NCBI RefSeq assembly: GCF_963676685.1
Contig: NC_092346.1
Coordinates: forward strand, 26,239,133 to 26,303,132
Direction: 5' to 3'
Source of the DNA: Mytilus edulis
Lineage: Eukaryota > Mollusca > Bivalvia > Mytilida > Mytilidae
Length of the DNA stretch: 64,000 nt
Every line of letters starts with the position of its first letter. Position 1 is the stretch's first letter. The position numbers and the translations under genes were made by a program. The notes below the pieces were generated by a model. The model was not told the DNA's origin and did not search any database. It saw only the letters and a list, made by a program, of their open reading frames with translations. This document shows positions 12,641-23,325 of the stretch, piece by piece.

Positions 12641-12908
12641 TAGCAAACAAATCATAAATTTGCTCAGATTGACTTTGCATTTCCTTCCTGTGTGTAGCTG
12701 GCACTGTTTAGATTCGATTGCCTAAACAAATGTAAATTTTCTAATCCCAAAAAATCTACTTTCATTTCGAATGGCGTCAATAATTATAGAGTCTGTAACG
12801 GTAGAAACGTCATTTTCCGTGTATTCATTTTGGCGGGAAATTCAAACATTCAAGAGACGTCGATGACCACAAAGGTAGTGGTGACAACTTCAAGAAATAT
12901 GTAGGAAG
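12640..12908. promoter_or_regulatory. Head-to-head promoter region with E2F-type site
   Basis: This lies between ERMARD (leftward) and the Cys-rich family gene at 14,418 (rightward). It contains TTTGGCGGGAAA at 12829-12840, a perfect E2F consensus, and a GACGTC core near 12,858. A likely non-coding first exon of the rightward gene ends at 12908 before the consensus donor GTAAGA. That exon would hold a 13-codon upstream open frame starting in 'gATGACCACAAAGG'. Transcription start sites were not determined. Confidence 0.5.
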
Positions 12909-13499
12909 GTAAGATTAAAATTATTAATATTAATTCCAGAATATTTTTAATTAGAATTTGCTTAAATCAAAAAGAACAAAGATTTATGTTATAACATCTG
13001 AATAATACTTTTTAATTAGAAGTCTAAATAAATTAAAACTTTCTTGGTCATGGAACTGGGTGACTTAATATATAAATATCTTTTATGTGGTTTTTGTTTT
13101 ATTTAAGAATTTTAGGAGGGTGCGGTGAAAATGTGAACTTTCTGATATGGTCTTGATTTTTTTCTTCTGTCCTTCAAAATACAAGTAGATTTTGCAATAA
13201 ACCATCAACGACATAAAGGTGAAAATTAATGTTTTTCATAGTAGCGTAGATTATTCTAAAGTCCAAATATTTACCTGATTTCATGCTGATTCAGGACATG
13301 TCGAGAAATCCTCCTCCCATTAAGGTTTGTAACTCAAATGAAAAGTTATATTCAATTCAAATCAATATGTTATTGCCTTCCAATAACAACTATTATATAA
13401 TATGATAATCGTTTTATTACCTTCAAAATATTCTCCCATTGTTTTACCTGCATTTCTGGGTCTATTGTAAGGCAGTTTACAGTAAGGGTTTTTGGTTAT

Positions 13500-13705
13500 T
13501 TTTCTGCCCCCACCTAGGGACATTATGACTTTTCTGTCTGTGCGTTCGTTCGTTTGTCCGTCTGTCCGCGTCTGTCCAGTTACAGTTTAAAAGTTTTTTG
13601 GTAAAAGTTTTTGATGAAGTTGAAGTCCAAGAGTTTTGGCACCAAATTTCACGGTCCACTGAACATAGAAAATGGTGGGGCGTCCGTGTACTTTGGACAC
13701 ATTCC
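13500..13705 (+). repeat. 'gccccacc...gtccgtctg' family element, forward copy
   Basis: Contains 'gcccccacctagggacatta', then 'gtgcgttcgttcgtttgtcc', and ends with 'acggtccactgaacatagaa' and 'gtgtactttggacacattcc'. Same family as 18,508-18,802 and the reverse element at 7680-8341. Confidence 0.65.
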
Positions 13706-13914
13706 TGTTTTAGGTTAATGTTAGTGTAAGAGTAAGGATGAATTTTGTATAGCTCTTTATAAGACCCTTAAAGTAAAAAGAAAGTATTTTTTAATAACAC
13801 CAATGTTACCACTTCGCTCGCGATTAGCATAATTAGTGACCTCATTAATTGTATATATATCTACCGATATACAGAAGATAAAAACAACCTTATGTCCTAC
13901 ACATATTATAAAAT

Positions 13915-14350
13915 TAAGGAGATGTGGTATGATTACCAAAGAGACAATTTGAACTATCCACCAAAGTTCAAATGAAGTGGATGAAAGCAGTTAGAGTCCG
14001 GAAACCGTACGGCCTCCAACAATAAGAAAACCCCAAACCGTTTAGTCGGCTTTAAAAGGCCCTGCATGAAAAATATGAAACAATTTAATTGAGAAAACTA
14101 ACGGCCTAATTAATGTCAAAACAAATTACGAAAAACAAATATGTCAGACACGAACCAACGACAACCACTGAACTACAGGCTCCTTCCTGACTTGGGACAG
14201 ACACAAAACGTGAGAATGTGACGGGGTAAAACATGTTTGTGAGCGTTCAACACTTTCCCTTAGCACAACACAAGAACAAACTATGAAAATCAGTTGAAAA
14301 AGACTCAACTCATTAGCTGGTGATCGATTAAAAGCAGAAACTCATCAAAC
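13915..14350 (+). repeat. SINE-like repeat, extended form
   Basis: Starts 'gagatgtggtatgattacca' and carries the family's longer 3' part: 'gaaccaacgacaaccactga', 'gctccttcctgacttgggac' and 'aactatgaaaatcagttgaa'. It ends about 70 bp before the coding start at 14,418, so the family gene's acceptor region abuts a transposable element. Confidence 0.65.
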
Positions 14351-14417
14351 AAACACAGACCGCACAGGACATGGTATAATGGTCATTTTTGTTTATGTTT
14401 TCAGTCAACGCACATAG

Positions 14418-17400
14418 ATGTCTGCGGGTAGAAAGTCAAAACCGAGTGCTTCGCAAGAGGATTCTACTCCAGCAAAGAAGCAATGCATGGACTTGCTTTT
14501 TCATGATGACTCTTCTGTTTCCAAGTTCACGTGGCCAGAAGATGGAAGTGAGTCATCATCATGGCAAATTTGTGATGCGGATGCAGGGGATAACTCTAAT
14601 CCACCAAGCCGTGATGCCACAAATCCACCGAGTCGGGGTAACTCAAATCCACCAAGTTTAGAATCTACAAAGACAAATAATTCTTTGAGTAGTGAAGCAT
14701 TGGATAAAAAGAAATTGATTGAAGATGCATTCGAACAGAATTCTTCACAGTCGACTGCTCCGTTTGTATTCCCAAAAACTCCAGCAAATTCTGAAAATGA
14801 TCTTTCATCACCTAGCACATTTAGCACATCAGGAGAAAGTAACTGTTCTTCACCAAGCACACTAACTTACAAAAGCACAAAACAATCCAACAAAAGATTG
14901 TGTTCTCCTTGCAGAACACCAAATAATTCTGAAAACGATATTTCATCAACGGGCATATGTAGCGCATCATCAAAAAATAATCGTTCCCCACCAATCACAG
15001 TCAGTAGCAAAAACACAGACCAATCCGACAGTAGATCGTGTTCTCCTTGCAAAACACCACAAAATTCTGAAAATGATTTCTCTTCAGCCAGCTCATGTAG
15101 CACATCAGCAGTAAGTGATTGTTCTTCACAAAGCACAGTCACTGAAAGTAATTTCTCATCAAGCACAACTTTTGAATGTGATTCTTCGCCATCAAACACA
15201 AGTATTGCAAGTAGTCAACTTTCTGACAGCACTATCTCACAGAACTCTCAGGATGGCTTGTCTGAAGGCATACAATCTAAAAAATCTGTCGGCTCGGAAA
15301 ACAGACAAGTTCCAACTAAACAAACCCGCCTAACCGATTCAAGTGATAGTGATTCGTGTGAAAGTGATTCATCCCTAGACCAAGAAATAAAAGCAACACC
15401 AAAAGGAAAAAGAAATAATCCTCCTGCAATAAAGGTACAGGATACAAAGGTTCCAGAAAAAATGCACGATGACCACGACAAAGAAGAAACAAACATTTTT
15501 AAGAATGTGAAAGGTGACAAAACTAAAGAACAGAATCAATCAAAAGGCAAAGACGAAGATAAATTGAGTGATGACGAAGATGATGTCAGTAATTATTCCG
15601 ATGAGGATTATTATTGTAATAGCTCTTATTCTGGTAGTGGTAGCGAATATGAAGTTTCGGATAAGTCTGTTCAATGTAATGGCATATCTCCTCTTCATAT
15701 CAAGACAAAGGTCGATAGACAAGCGTTTGTAATGAAAATCATGAAAGCGTTCAAATGCAACTCTCTGTATGACTCGTTCTGCTTTACTTTGCCTCGGTCA
15801 AAGGATGCAATTGACGGATACAATATGACGGTCAATGGATTACTTAGTTTGGCCGATCAGTGTAGGTTTGGTCTAATCGAGTCGACCTCGATGAACTTTC
15901 CAAGTAAAGAATCCATAGATTTCGCAGAAGGAGTTGTCGAAGATATGAGGAAGAGATATAAGGATTTGTGTCGAGAAGGAGAAAATAGTAACAGTGATTC
16001 CCACCATTCTTCAGAAGAAAGCACAAGTAGTATTCTGGAGAAGGAAGTTGACAATGATCTCCCCCATAATATTATATTCATGGTTTCCGATGGAATCAAA
16101 GACATTGTGTCGACCTGGAGTGGACAATTCCAGGTTTCTACTAATCCAGTTACATATATTATGTCGCTCCGAATGTTCGATTATAAGCCTTCATTTTCAA
16201 ACAATATTCGACCAGTTTTCGGTCAGAAACCTGATTTGACGGATGAATTGTGTAAAGATATAGTCAATGAAATGGAAAAGTTCGAATGTTCGAGACAATT
16301 GCGATTGGATGTAGACTTCCGAACTTTTGAAAGTCTTACATTTTTCAAATGTTCCGAAAACGAAGCTTTGCTACTTATAAACGTTAAAAGTCCAGCTACA
16401 TTTTGCCAAAGACTCGTAAATAGCAGCGCCATAGACAGAAACGATTGGCAACCAAGAGACAATTTTCTCCCTTTTGAGCATGGATGTTATCAGGATTACG
16501 TTTTGGTTCTAGGGGGCGTAGTCTCTGAACTTTCAAGTATAGCAGCACAGATAACTGTAGCATTTCCAAGCGTTAAAATTTTAAACAAAGATATAAACGA
16601 GTTTTTGCTCTATCATATCTCGGTAAATACCTCGGGGAAATATAGAAATTTAGAAACTAACGGCAGACACAGAAAATCAACAAATTTGTCTGTTGATCGT
16701 CGAAATAACATCATTGATGTTTTGGAAACAAATCATCTTCTTTCAAAAGACAAATGTGAAGAACTAAGAACAAATATAACAATAACAGAAATTAACTCCA
16801 GACTGGGTTCCGAATGTAATGGTTTTGATGGTACGGAATTCCATCCATGTTTCACTGATTACTTAAACTATAAATGTTTAGATGTTAGTGAACTGGAGCA
16901 TCAACTCTCAAGGAGATGTAATATTTCAGAGAAAATGGCTGATGCCAAACTTTTGGATTACAATCCTGATTCCAATCCTGATTCCCAGAACATGAGCGTA
17001 GCAGAATACCTGGCTTCAAATTCAAATTCGAATTTTTATTATTCTTTCTGTAGCTCAGAAATTATTCCCAACGACACGTGGCATTGTAAAGTATGTGGCA
17101 AATGCAACCAAGAAAACGAATGGCACTGCCCAAAATGTGACAAATGTTCTAAAGCACAACCAGCATGCCAGCACTGTGGATATGCTGGATATACATATAT
17201 AATTAAACCAGGCTCGGTGGATGAATCCATGGCGCCAAAATTTGATTGGAAAATCAACTTGAGTACGACAGATGTTCCTGATTGGTCTGTTACTCTCGAT
17301 CATTCGACCGAAAAAGCTTCCTTCAGCATGGACGATTTCATGCAGGATGAGTTTGGATTGATCGATCCTATGGCATTTTTGTTGGGTTCTGAGGCTAGAG

Positions 17401-17498
17401 GCGGCGGGAAAAGACAAGGTCGTCGACTACAAAAGTATGAGAAAAAGATTGAAGGAAATCCTAAAATGTTAGCGGCAGCAGGATGTATATTGCAATAA
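14418..17498 (+). CDS. Unrecognised Cys-rich family protein, paralogue 1 (1026 aa)
   Basis: A single open exon; the ATG start is fixed by an in-frame TAG just upstream. Residues 1-430 are low-complexity, Ser/Asn/Thr-rich then acidic, and contain three 46-residue tandem units starting at residues 120, 166 and 212 (each 'TPxNSEND...SCSPC'-like), plus 'NPPSR' triplets at 61-80. Conserved blocks shared with the other two paralogues: 434-515 ('KIMKAF', 'FCFTLPR'); 548-600 ('LPHNIIFMVSDGIKDI'); 621-712 ('FECSRQLRLDV', 'DRNDWQPRDNFLPFE'); 760-790, helical; and 805-835. A Cys-rich module lies at 888-921: WHC-x2-C-x2-C, WHC-x2-C-x2-C, then C-x2-CGY, a likely zinc site. The tail has 'DVPDW' at 952-956. 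No signal peptide or membrane segment is seen. It lacks the 'GSGPRRHIG' end found in its paralogues. I do not recognise the family; nuclear or cytosolic location and nucleic-acid or protein binding are guesses. The polyadenylation signal overlaps the stop codon. Confidence 0.85.
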   Translation: MSAGRKSKPSASQEDSTPAKKQCMDLLFHDDSSVSKFTWPEDGSESSSWQICDADAGDNSNPPSRDATNPPSRGNSNPPSLESTKTNNSLSSEALDKKKLIEDAFEQNSSQSTAPFVFPKTPANSENDLSSPSTFSTSGESNCSSPSTLTYKSTKQSNKRLCSPCRTPNNSENDISSTGICSASSKNNRSPPITVSSKNTDQSDSRSCSPCKTPQNSENDFSSASSCSTSAVSDCSSQSTVTESNFSSSTTFECDSSPSNTSIASSQLSDSTISQNSQDGLSEGIQSKKSVGSENRQVPTKQTRLTDSSDSDSCESDSSLDQEIKATPKGKRNNPPAIKVQDTKVPEKMHDDHDKEETNIFKNVKGDKTKEQNQSKGKDEDKLSDDEDDVSNYSDEDYYCNSSYSGSGSEYEVSDKSVQCNGISPLHIKTKVDRQAFVMKIMKAFKCNSLYDSFCFTLPRSKDAIDGYNMTVNGLLSLADQCRFGLIESTSMNFPSKESIDFAEGVVEDMRKRYKDLCREGENSNSDSHHSSEESTSSILEKEVDNDLPHNIIFMVSDGIKDIVSTWSGQFQVSTNPVTYIMSLRMFDYKPSFSNNIRPVFGQKPDLTDELCKDIVNEMEKFECSRQLRLDVDFRTFESLTFFKCSENEALLLINVKSPATFCQRLVNSSAIDRNDWQPRDNFLPFEHGCYQDYVLVLGGVVSELSSIAAQITVAFPSVKILNKDINEFLLYHISVNTSGKYRNLETNGRHRKSTNLSVDRRNNIIDVLETNHLLSKDKCEELRTNITITEINSRLGSECNGFDGTEFHPCFTDYLNYKCLDVSELEHQLSRRCNISEKMADAKLLDYNPDSNPDSQNMSVAEYLASNSNSNFYYSFCSSEIIPNDTWHCKVCGKCNQENEWHCPKCDKCSKAQPACQHCGYAGYTYIIKPGSVDESMAPKFDWKINLSTTDVPDWSVTLDHSTEKASFSMDDFMQDEFGLIDPMAFLLGSEARGGGKRQGRRLQKYEKKIEGNPKMLAAAGCILQ
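14775..15188 (+). repeat. Three in-frame 138-bp coding repeats in paralogue 1
   Basis: Units start at 14775, 14913 and 15051, each 138 bp (46 codons). They encode 'K/RTPxNSEND', a Ser-rich stretch and 'CSPC'. The third unit is the most diverged toward its end. The exact period keeps the reading frame. Confidence 0.8.
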
Positions 17499-17499
17499 A
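17494..17499 (+). terminator. AATAAA polyadenylation signal overlapping the stop codon
   Basis: The codons CAA-TAA followed by A create AATAAA across the stop. If used, the 3' UTR would be only 10-30 bases. No transcript evidence is available. Confidence 0.4.
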
Positions 17500-17629
17500 A
17501 TATGATAAAAATCAGAATTTACTTCTCTTTCTTATTTTACTCAACTGTTTGAGCAAACAACGTGTCGCTGTTGAATTGGATTACTTTCGAGTTTGTATTG
17601 CAGGAAAAAAAATCCAAGGGTTCCTTCAA

Positions 17630-17840
17630 CGAGGGGGGAGGGGGGGGCATATACCTTTTTATGTTAACCTGTTTTGGCCTTTTTCAAGGTGTTGTTAACT
17701 GTTATTTGAGATGAATTTAAACTGTTAACTGTTTTAAACCCACTGTGTTAACTGTTATCAGCATTTTTGTATTTCTTATTAACTGCTTTTACCAAAATCC
17801 AGGTGTAATTAACATGTTAACAGACCCCCTATTGTCCCCT
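17630..17840. repeat. G-rich run and 'gttaactgtt' degenerate repeat
   Basis: A G6-A-G8 run at 17633-17647 precedes at least six spaced copies of 'gttaactgtt'-like sequence ('tgttaactgttatttgag', 'ctgttaactgttttaaa', 'tgttaactgttatcag'). It is an unclassified low-complexity or dispersed repeat, not coding. Confidence 0.45.
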
Positions 17841-17907
17841 CTTAAACACACAATTGGTTTATGTTGCCTTTTATTCATACACATTTAATTCATGCTAACA
17901 CAAAAAT

Positions 17908-18400
17908 ATGAGATGTGGTATGATTGCCAGTCATTGAAGACAACTATCACAAAAAACTAAAGGACGAGCATGTAAACAGATATATATTTATGTGCGGCCT
18001 TCAACTATGAGCAAAATCCGTACTGTAAACTAAGCTTAGCTATAAAATTAACACAACAGATAATAAATCAATAAATGAAAATAATTTTGGCATACTAGTA
18101 TAACAACTCCCACTTATAAGCCCATGGTAAAGACACATAATTAATGTCAATACAATTAAAATATAGGTCTTTGATTTGGTTATCCTTTTATGATATATTT
18201 TCGGGCACTCGACTTACATAGATCTGAATTTCAACTATAAATTGAAGTTAAGTGGTAGTGTTATTGACAGTTAATCATGTTTGTGAGAGCTCAACTCGCT
18301 TGTATCCTTGGACAGTGGTGCAACATAATAACAACTGTAAAAATCAGTTGGAAAAGCTAACAAAAAACTAAAAAAAATTTAACACCAATCAAAAAGTTCT
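17908..18400 (+). repeat. SINE-like repeat, extended form, interrupted
   Basis: The start 'gagatgtggtatgattgcca' and 'ggccttcaactatgagcaaa' are followed by unrelated AT-rich sequence. The family's 3' portion then appears at about 18,275-18,360 ('catgtttgtgagagctcaac', 'ctgtaaaaatcagttggaaa'). Confidence 0.55.
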
Positions 18401-18507
18401 CGCAGTTGCTGAAAGCTAATGAAATACGTATTTCTTCTTTTAAACAAACCATGGTATCGATCTCCGACTTTCTTTCACGTCTTTGTTCTTTACTAGAATA
18501 CTTTTTA

Positions 18508-18802
18508 TGCCCCACCTTCGATAGTAGAGGGGCATCATGTTTTCTGGTCTGTGCGTCCGTTCGTCCGTCCGTCTGTTCGTTCGTCCGTCTGTTACACTTC
18601 AGGTTAAAGTTTTTGGTCAAGGTAGTTATTGATGAAGTTGAAGTCCAATCAACTTAAAACTTAGTATACATATTCCCTTAGATAAGATCATTCTAATTGT
18701 AATGCCAAATTAGAGAATTTATTCCAATTTCACGGTCCAGAAAACATAGAAAATGATAGGGCGAGTGGGGCATCCGTGTACTGTGGACACATTCGTGTTT
18801 AT
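18508..18802 (+). repeat. 'gccccacc...gtccgtctg' family element, forward copy
   Basis: Reads 'tgccccaccttcgatagtag', 'aggggcatcatgttttctgg', 'ccgttcgtccgtccgtctg', 'aggttaaagtttttggtcaa', and ends with 'gggcgagtggggcatccgtg' and 'actgtggacacattcgtg'. The predicted small open frames on both strands are repeat artefacts. Confidence 0.7.
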
Positions 18803-19085
18803 TAATCAAAACGAATAAATCAGGGCTTGCTTCATACAAAATAATCAACTTAGATAAACCAAAATCTTGAATGAAAGATTGACAAAACATTCTTACTCTG
18901 AATCTGGTATCAAGATTGTTTTTATGTTTGATAGGCGTTTTTTCAAGAGACAGTCTGCATTCCAATGAGAACCATGTTCACATCGACTGGTTCCTTTTTT
19001 GTCACACATTCTCCACATATAAGACTTTTTAAAAGAGGAATTTGAAAGGAAAGTTCGAAGGAGTAAGAAAAATAATGGAAAAATT

Positions 19086-19560
19086 TAATATGTCAAATAG
19101 AATCATATTCAAAACAGTGTGGTCCTGGCCATTGATTGACGATCTGAATTATCCCATTGACTGGGACAGATTAGGTGAACGTTTGTCTGTAACGACCATT
19201 GCTCACTTCTTACTTATTATAGAATTTAGACTGTGGGGTCACCAAAGGTTCTTAACGCCTCTAATAATAAAAGAATTCGAAAAATTATTCAGGAATAACC
19301 TTTATGTTTTGATTTATATTATTGATATAAATCAACACATTGTATTATTCCGGATTCGTTTTTCGAATTGATTTATTTAGGTGTTGAGAACCTTTGGTGA
19401 CCCCACAGATTCAGCGTCTTTAACAAGTACATAGTGAGCAGTGGTTGTTACCGACAAACGTTCACCTAATCTGTCCCAGTCAATGGGGTAATTGAGGTCG
19501 TCAATCAATGGCCAGTACCACACTGTTTTGAATATGATTCTAAAAGGAAACGTAAGTTTG
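19086..19560. repeat. Inverted repeat with peptide-like arms
   Basis: The left arm (about 19,096-19,260) and right arm (about 19,378-19,545, inverted) are about 165 bp each and highly similar, with a spacer of roughly 115 bp. Translated in their own directions, both give the peptide 'WPLIDDLNYPIDWDRLGERL' and then 'SVTT'. Peptide conservation suggests the arms derive from a coding sequence, perhaps of a transposable element. Neither arm is a complete gene. Confidence 0.6.
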
Positions 19561-19795
19561 ATCAAATCGCTAGCAGTTCAAAAATATCAGTTCCAATCAA
19601 ATTACAAAGAAGGCACAGAACCAATTCAAAGCAAAAGACAAGATATAAAAAAAATCCACACAAAATGCATGTCAAGTCGCAATAAAATAAAGAAATGAGA
19701 GAAGAGAAAGCAGATAAAATGATTTAGGGAATAGTCCGAAATGATACATTAAGTATAAAGGTTGGACTAGGTTAACCGAGCATAAAACTATACAG

Positions 19796-20605
19796 AAATA
19801 TTATAACAATAATATTTGGAATTCGTATTGTTGTTTTATGTAGTATGTTGGTCTGCATAGTTAGTTGTTCTTTAAAGACCCAAACTCTCAACAGACGAAT
19901 GACTCTGTGAGGGTTGGTCTTGGAATCTTTCCATGATGGGGGAAACTAGCTGGGAACAATGCCTTCGGTGGTGTACGGCATTGCTGCCGCTGTAAAGGCA
20001 GGCCGGGCGTTGTTGCCGATGTAGAGGCAGGCCGGGATCGACTGACACCTATAAGTTTCAAAATTCAAACTTTTTTAATAAAATAAATAAAAACAAAAAT
20101 AATACAAAACAGTTACAAACAACAATAAAGTAAAACAAATATTTTCAATTATTTCCCTAACAGAAAACAATAAATATTTTGAATAAACTTCATTTATGAT
20201 TACTATTTATTATCTTTATTTTAGTTAAACTTATTTAAAATATTTTACTTTAAATCTTAATACTTTTAAAATCATGACTTACCTATAAGTTTCAAAATTC
20301 AAACTTTGACGTCTCAAAGCAGAATTTCTACTTATATAGCAATCACTTAATGACTTTGGTACTAGTTTGTGCCCTATAGTTTATCAAAGTTAAATTATTG
20401 ACGTAAGTTGACCATGTCAACCATTGTCCGAAGTTTATGACTTTTTTGTTCATTCTATACTTTCAAACAAAGATTTAAGTAATATTTGTTCTATCAGAAA
20501 GTTATTTGACCAAAGAAAGTTAGTTTGACCAACGTGAAGTTTACTTGAACTAAAAACTGGACATGAAAATTTATCCAATATGTATGTCAAATATCTGTCA
20601 CAATA
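19796..20605 (+). repeat. 810-bp direct repeat, left copy
   Basis: Matches 22,192-23,001 at a constant offset of 2396 bp with only a couple of substitutions noticed near the left end. Contains two copies of 'ctataagtttcaaaattcaa' (near 20,047 and 20,283) and a duplicated 'gcaggccggg' motif. It does not begin TG or end CA, and no primer-binding site is evident beside it. Confidence 0.9.
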
Positions 20606-22191
20606 CATCACTCTCCTTAGAAATTTTGGACTCCAAAATAAAATAAATAATAAAGAAAATTTTAAAGAAATTGTGTATTTTTATGTTTACTATATTAGTT
20701 TGAAAATGGATTTATAACTTTTAATTATTAGTGTAAGTAAATAATCAATATCCATTTTTAAACCTCAAAACAATATAGAAGACAAACAATTGAGTGATGA
20801 AAAAAACCAATGGATGCATAAACATACATCATTTACTTTTTGATTTTAAGCGGGGGAAAAAACTTGAACTTAATTCTAATATTTTTCTTTTTTTTTTCTT
20901 TCTTTCTTTTTTTTTCATTATTTAGATTCCTTAATCATACTATTTAATTGGTGTTTTTATCTTTATTTGTTTTATAACTTAATTGATGTTATGATGATGA
21001 AATACTATTAAGTATTAATTTTAAATCGTTGTTCTTGAAAGTTTGTTACTCACATGCTTACAAATGAACGTTAATTTTTACAGTTGATGAAATGTAATTA
21101 GAAATATATGCAAAGTGTTTAAACAAAATGTTGCAAAAATATATGAATTATGAAAAACTTAAATAATCTTAAACAGAATTTGATTTTGCTTTTATCAGTC
21201 TCTAAGTTACTGTCTTATCATTTTGATGGCGTTCCTACTCTTGAGGTAACCCATTTTGTCAATTGATTGTGGCGTCCCTGCTCCTGAGGTGACCCATGAG
21301 TATATTTTGTATGGCGTTCCTTCTTGTGAGGTAACCCATTATATCTATTAATTGTGGCGTCCCTGCTATTCAGTTAGCCTGAGCATTATGCGTGCCTATA
21401 TATGAATATATATTGAATTATTATAACTCTGTACCGGTATTATATTATTCAAAATGTACAGTAAACGGCAACAAGAATTTTACTAACTTGTTCCTAATAG
21501 GTAACTCACAAACAAGGATATTTACGTTATGTAACCCTTAATAAAGTGAACCTAATCTTAAAGACGACTGATTGCAAATATTAATCTTGACATGCGTTTG
21601 AAATACAAACATTCAGTTCTAATTAACATCATTCTGAAAATGTTATTCAATGGATGATTTAAATGAATAAAATTTTACAATACTTTATGAAAAACATAAT
21701 TTTAAAACTTGTTTAGACAGTCTTTTAGAAAAGTTGTTCTTAAAATTTTAAGACATGAAACGCAATACAATTTGTGAAATGAAAATGAACATTTTGTTTC
21801 ATAGCTGAAAATTTTAAATTAAAATTTAGATTTTAGAAATAAGCTTTTGATGTACTCACAGTTTCATGAAAATATATGTTTACAATGAAAATACACAACA
21901 ACATAAATTTAATATTATTGTCACTGATGTTGATAAAAGTTCTTCTCTTATAATAATATGTAACAGTTCTTCGATATTCAGCTGATGTCGTTGTTCAATG
22001 GTGTATTCTAATTATTCACAAATAAATCATTTACTGGAAATATATATAATTAAATAGTCCGAACGGTACGAAAATAATGTTCAACTGTAAATATTCCGGT
22101 TCGAATTGTCGAAACACTGTCTTAGTTTCTGGCATGCTATTATGATAGGTGTCGATGTTTGGCGTCCAACATTTATTAACGGGCCTCCACC
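20606..22191. other. AT-rich spacer between the 810-bp direct repeats
   Basis: No open frame longer than about 60 residues. It holds about three and a half degenerate 44-bp tandem units at about 21,227-21,370, containing 'tggcgttcctactcttgagg' or 'tggcgtccctgctcctgagg' and 'taaccca'. Confidence 0.6.
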
Positions 22192-23001
22192 AAATATTAT
22201 AACAATAATTTATGGAATTCGTATTGTTGTTTTATGTAGTATGTTGGTCTGCATAGTTAGTTGTTCTTTAAAGACCCAAACTCTCAACAGACGAATGACT
22301 CTGTGAGGGTTGGTCTTGGAATCTTTCCATGATGGGGGAAACTAGCTGGGAACAATGCCTTCGGTGGTGTACGGCATTGCTGCCGCTGTAAAGGCAGGCC
22401 GGGCGTTGTTGCCGATGTAGAGGCAGGCCGGGATCGACTGACACCTATAAGTTTCAAAATTCAAACTTTTTTAATAAAATAAATAAAAACAAAAATAATA
22501 CAAAACAGTTACAAACAACAATAAAGTAAAACAAATATTTTCAATTATTTCCCTAACAGAAAACAATAAATATTTTGAATAAACTTCATTTATGATTACT
22601 ATTTATTATCTTTATTTTAGTTAAACTTATTTAAAATATTTTACTTTAAATCTTAATACTTTTAAAATCATGACTTACCTATAAGTTTCAAAATTCAAAC
22701 TTTGACGTCTCAAAGCAGAATTTCTACTTATATAGCAATCACTTAATGACTTTGGTACTAGTTTGTGCCCTATAGTTTATCAAAGTTAAATTATTGACGT
22801 AAGTTGACCATGTCAACCATTGTCCGAAGTTTATGACTTTTTTGTTCATTCTATACTTTCAAACAAAGATTTAAGTAATATTTGTTCTATCAGAAAGTTA
22901 TTTGACCAAAGAAAGTTAGTTTGACCAACGTGAAGTTTACTTGAACTAAAAACTGGACATGAAAATTTATCCAATATGTATGTCAAATATCTGTCACAAT
23001 A
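22192..23001 (+). repeat. 810-bp direct repeat, right copy
   Basis: Second copy of 19,796-20,605 with no net indel. The 66-residue open frame crossing its left edge is not supported as a gene. Confidence 0.9.
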
Positions 23002-23063
23002 GAAACGTGAAAGAAGACCAAAAAAGTGCGAGTGACAGATTATCTGTTTTTCTCAGTGTATTA

Positions 23064-23325
23064 GGGACGACATCAAAAAATCAATGAAGGATAAAAAAAA
23101 TTAATTCAAATAGTTTGGGGTTGTTTTTTATGTTTGTTTTTTTTTTGTTGGAAGGAGGGCAAACTTGCTGCAAGTTTTGTTTAATTGACATCGATTTTAT
23201 ATATATCCTTATTAGTCAATCAATGTTTCAAAAATTAAGTTAAGAGAGGGGGTAGGGGGTCATTGAAAAAACTATATGAATTAAGATTTTGATCCTACAT
23301 ACTTTTGATATCGTTCCTGAAAATA
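23064..23325. repeat. MITE-like element, 'gacatcaaaa' family, copy 2
   Basis: The left arm 'gggacgacatcaaaaaatca' and 'aaggataaaa' recurs inverted on the right ('gatcctacatacttttgata', 'tcgttcctgaaaat'). Same family as 2351-2530. Non-coding. Confidence 0.6.

Larger units (their letters stand above)
12909..14403 (+). other. Probable 5' UTR intron of the first Cys-rich family gene
   Basis: The donor AAG|GTAAGA at 12909 and acceptor 'tatgttttcag' ending at 14403 are both good. An in-frame TAG immediately precedes the ATG at 14418, so coding must start there if this acceptor is used. An alternative acceptor ends at 14417 ('cacatag'). The intron contains two dispersed repeats. Inferred from splice signals only. 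Confidence 0.45.

Noticed and set aside
14501-15199. Reverse-strand open frames of 110-119 residues
   Set aside because: Antisense shadows of the Ser-rich coding region of paralogue 1.
17078-17182. Calling the Cys-rich module a RanBP2 zinc finger
   Set aside because: The Trp-x-Cys-x2-Cys start fits, but the extra Cys, the missing conserved Asn position and the variable spacing do not match the consensus.
19796-23001. LTR retrotransposon
   Set aside because: No TG...CA ends, primer-binding site, polypurine tract or gag/pol coding sequence, and no target duplication was seen.
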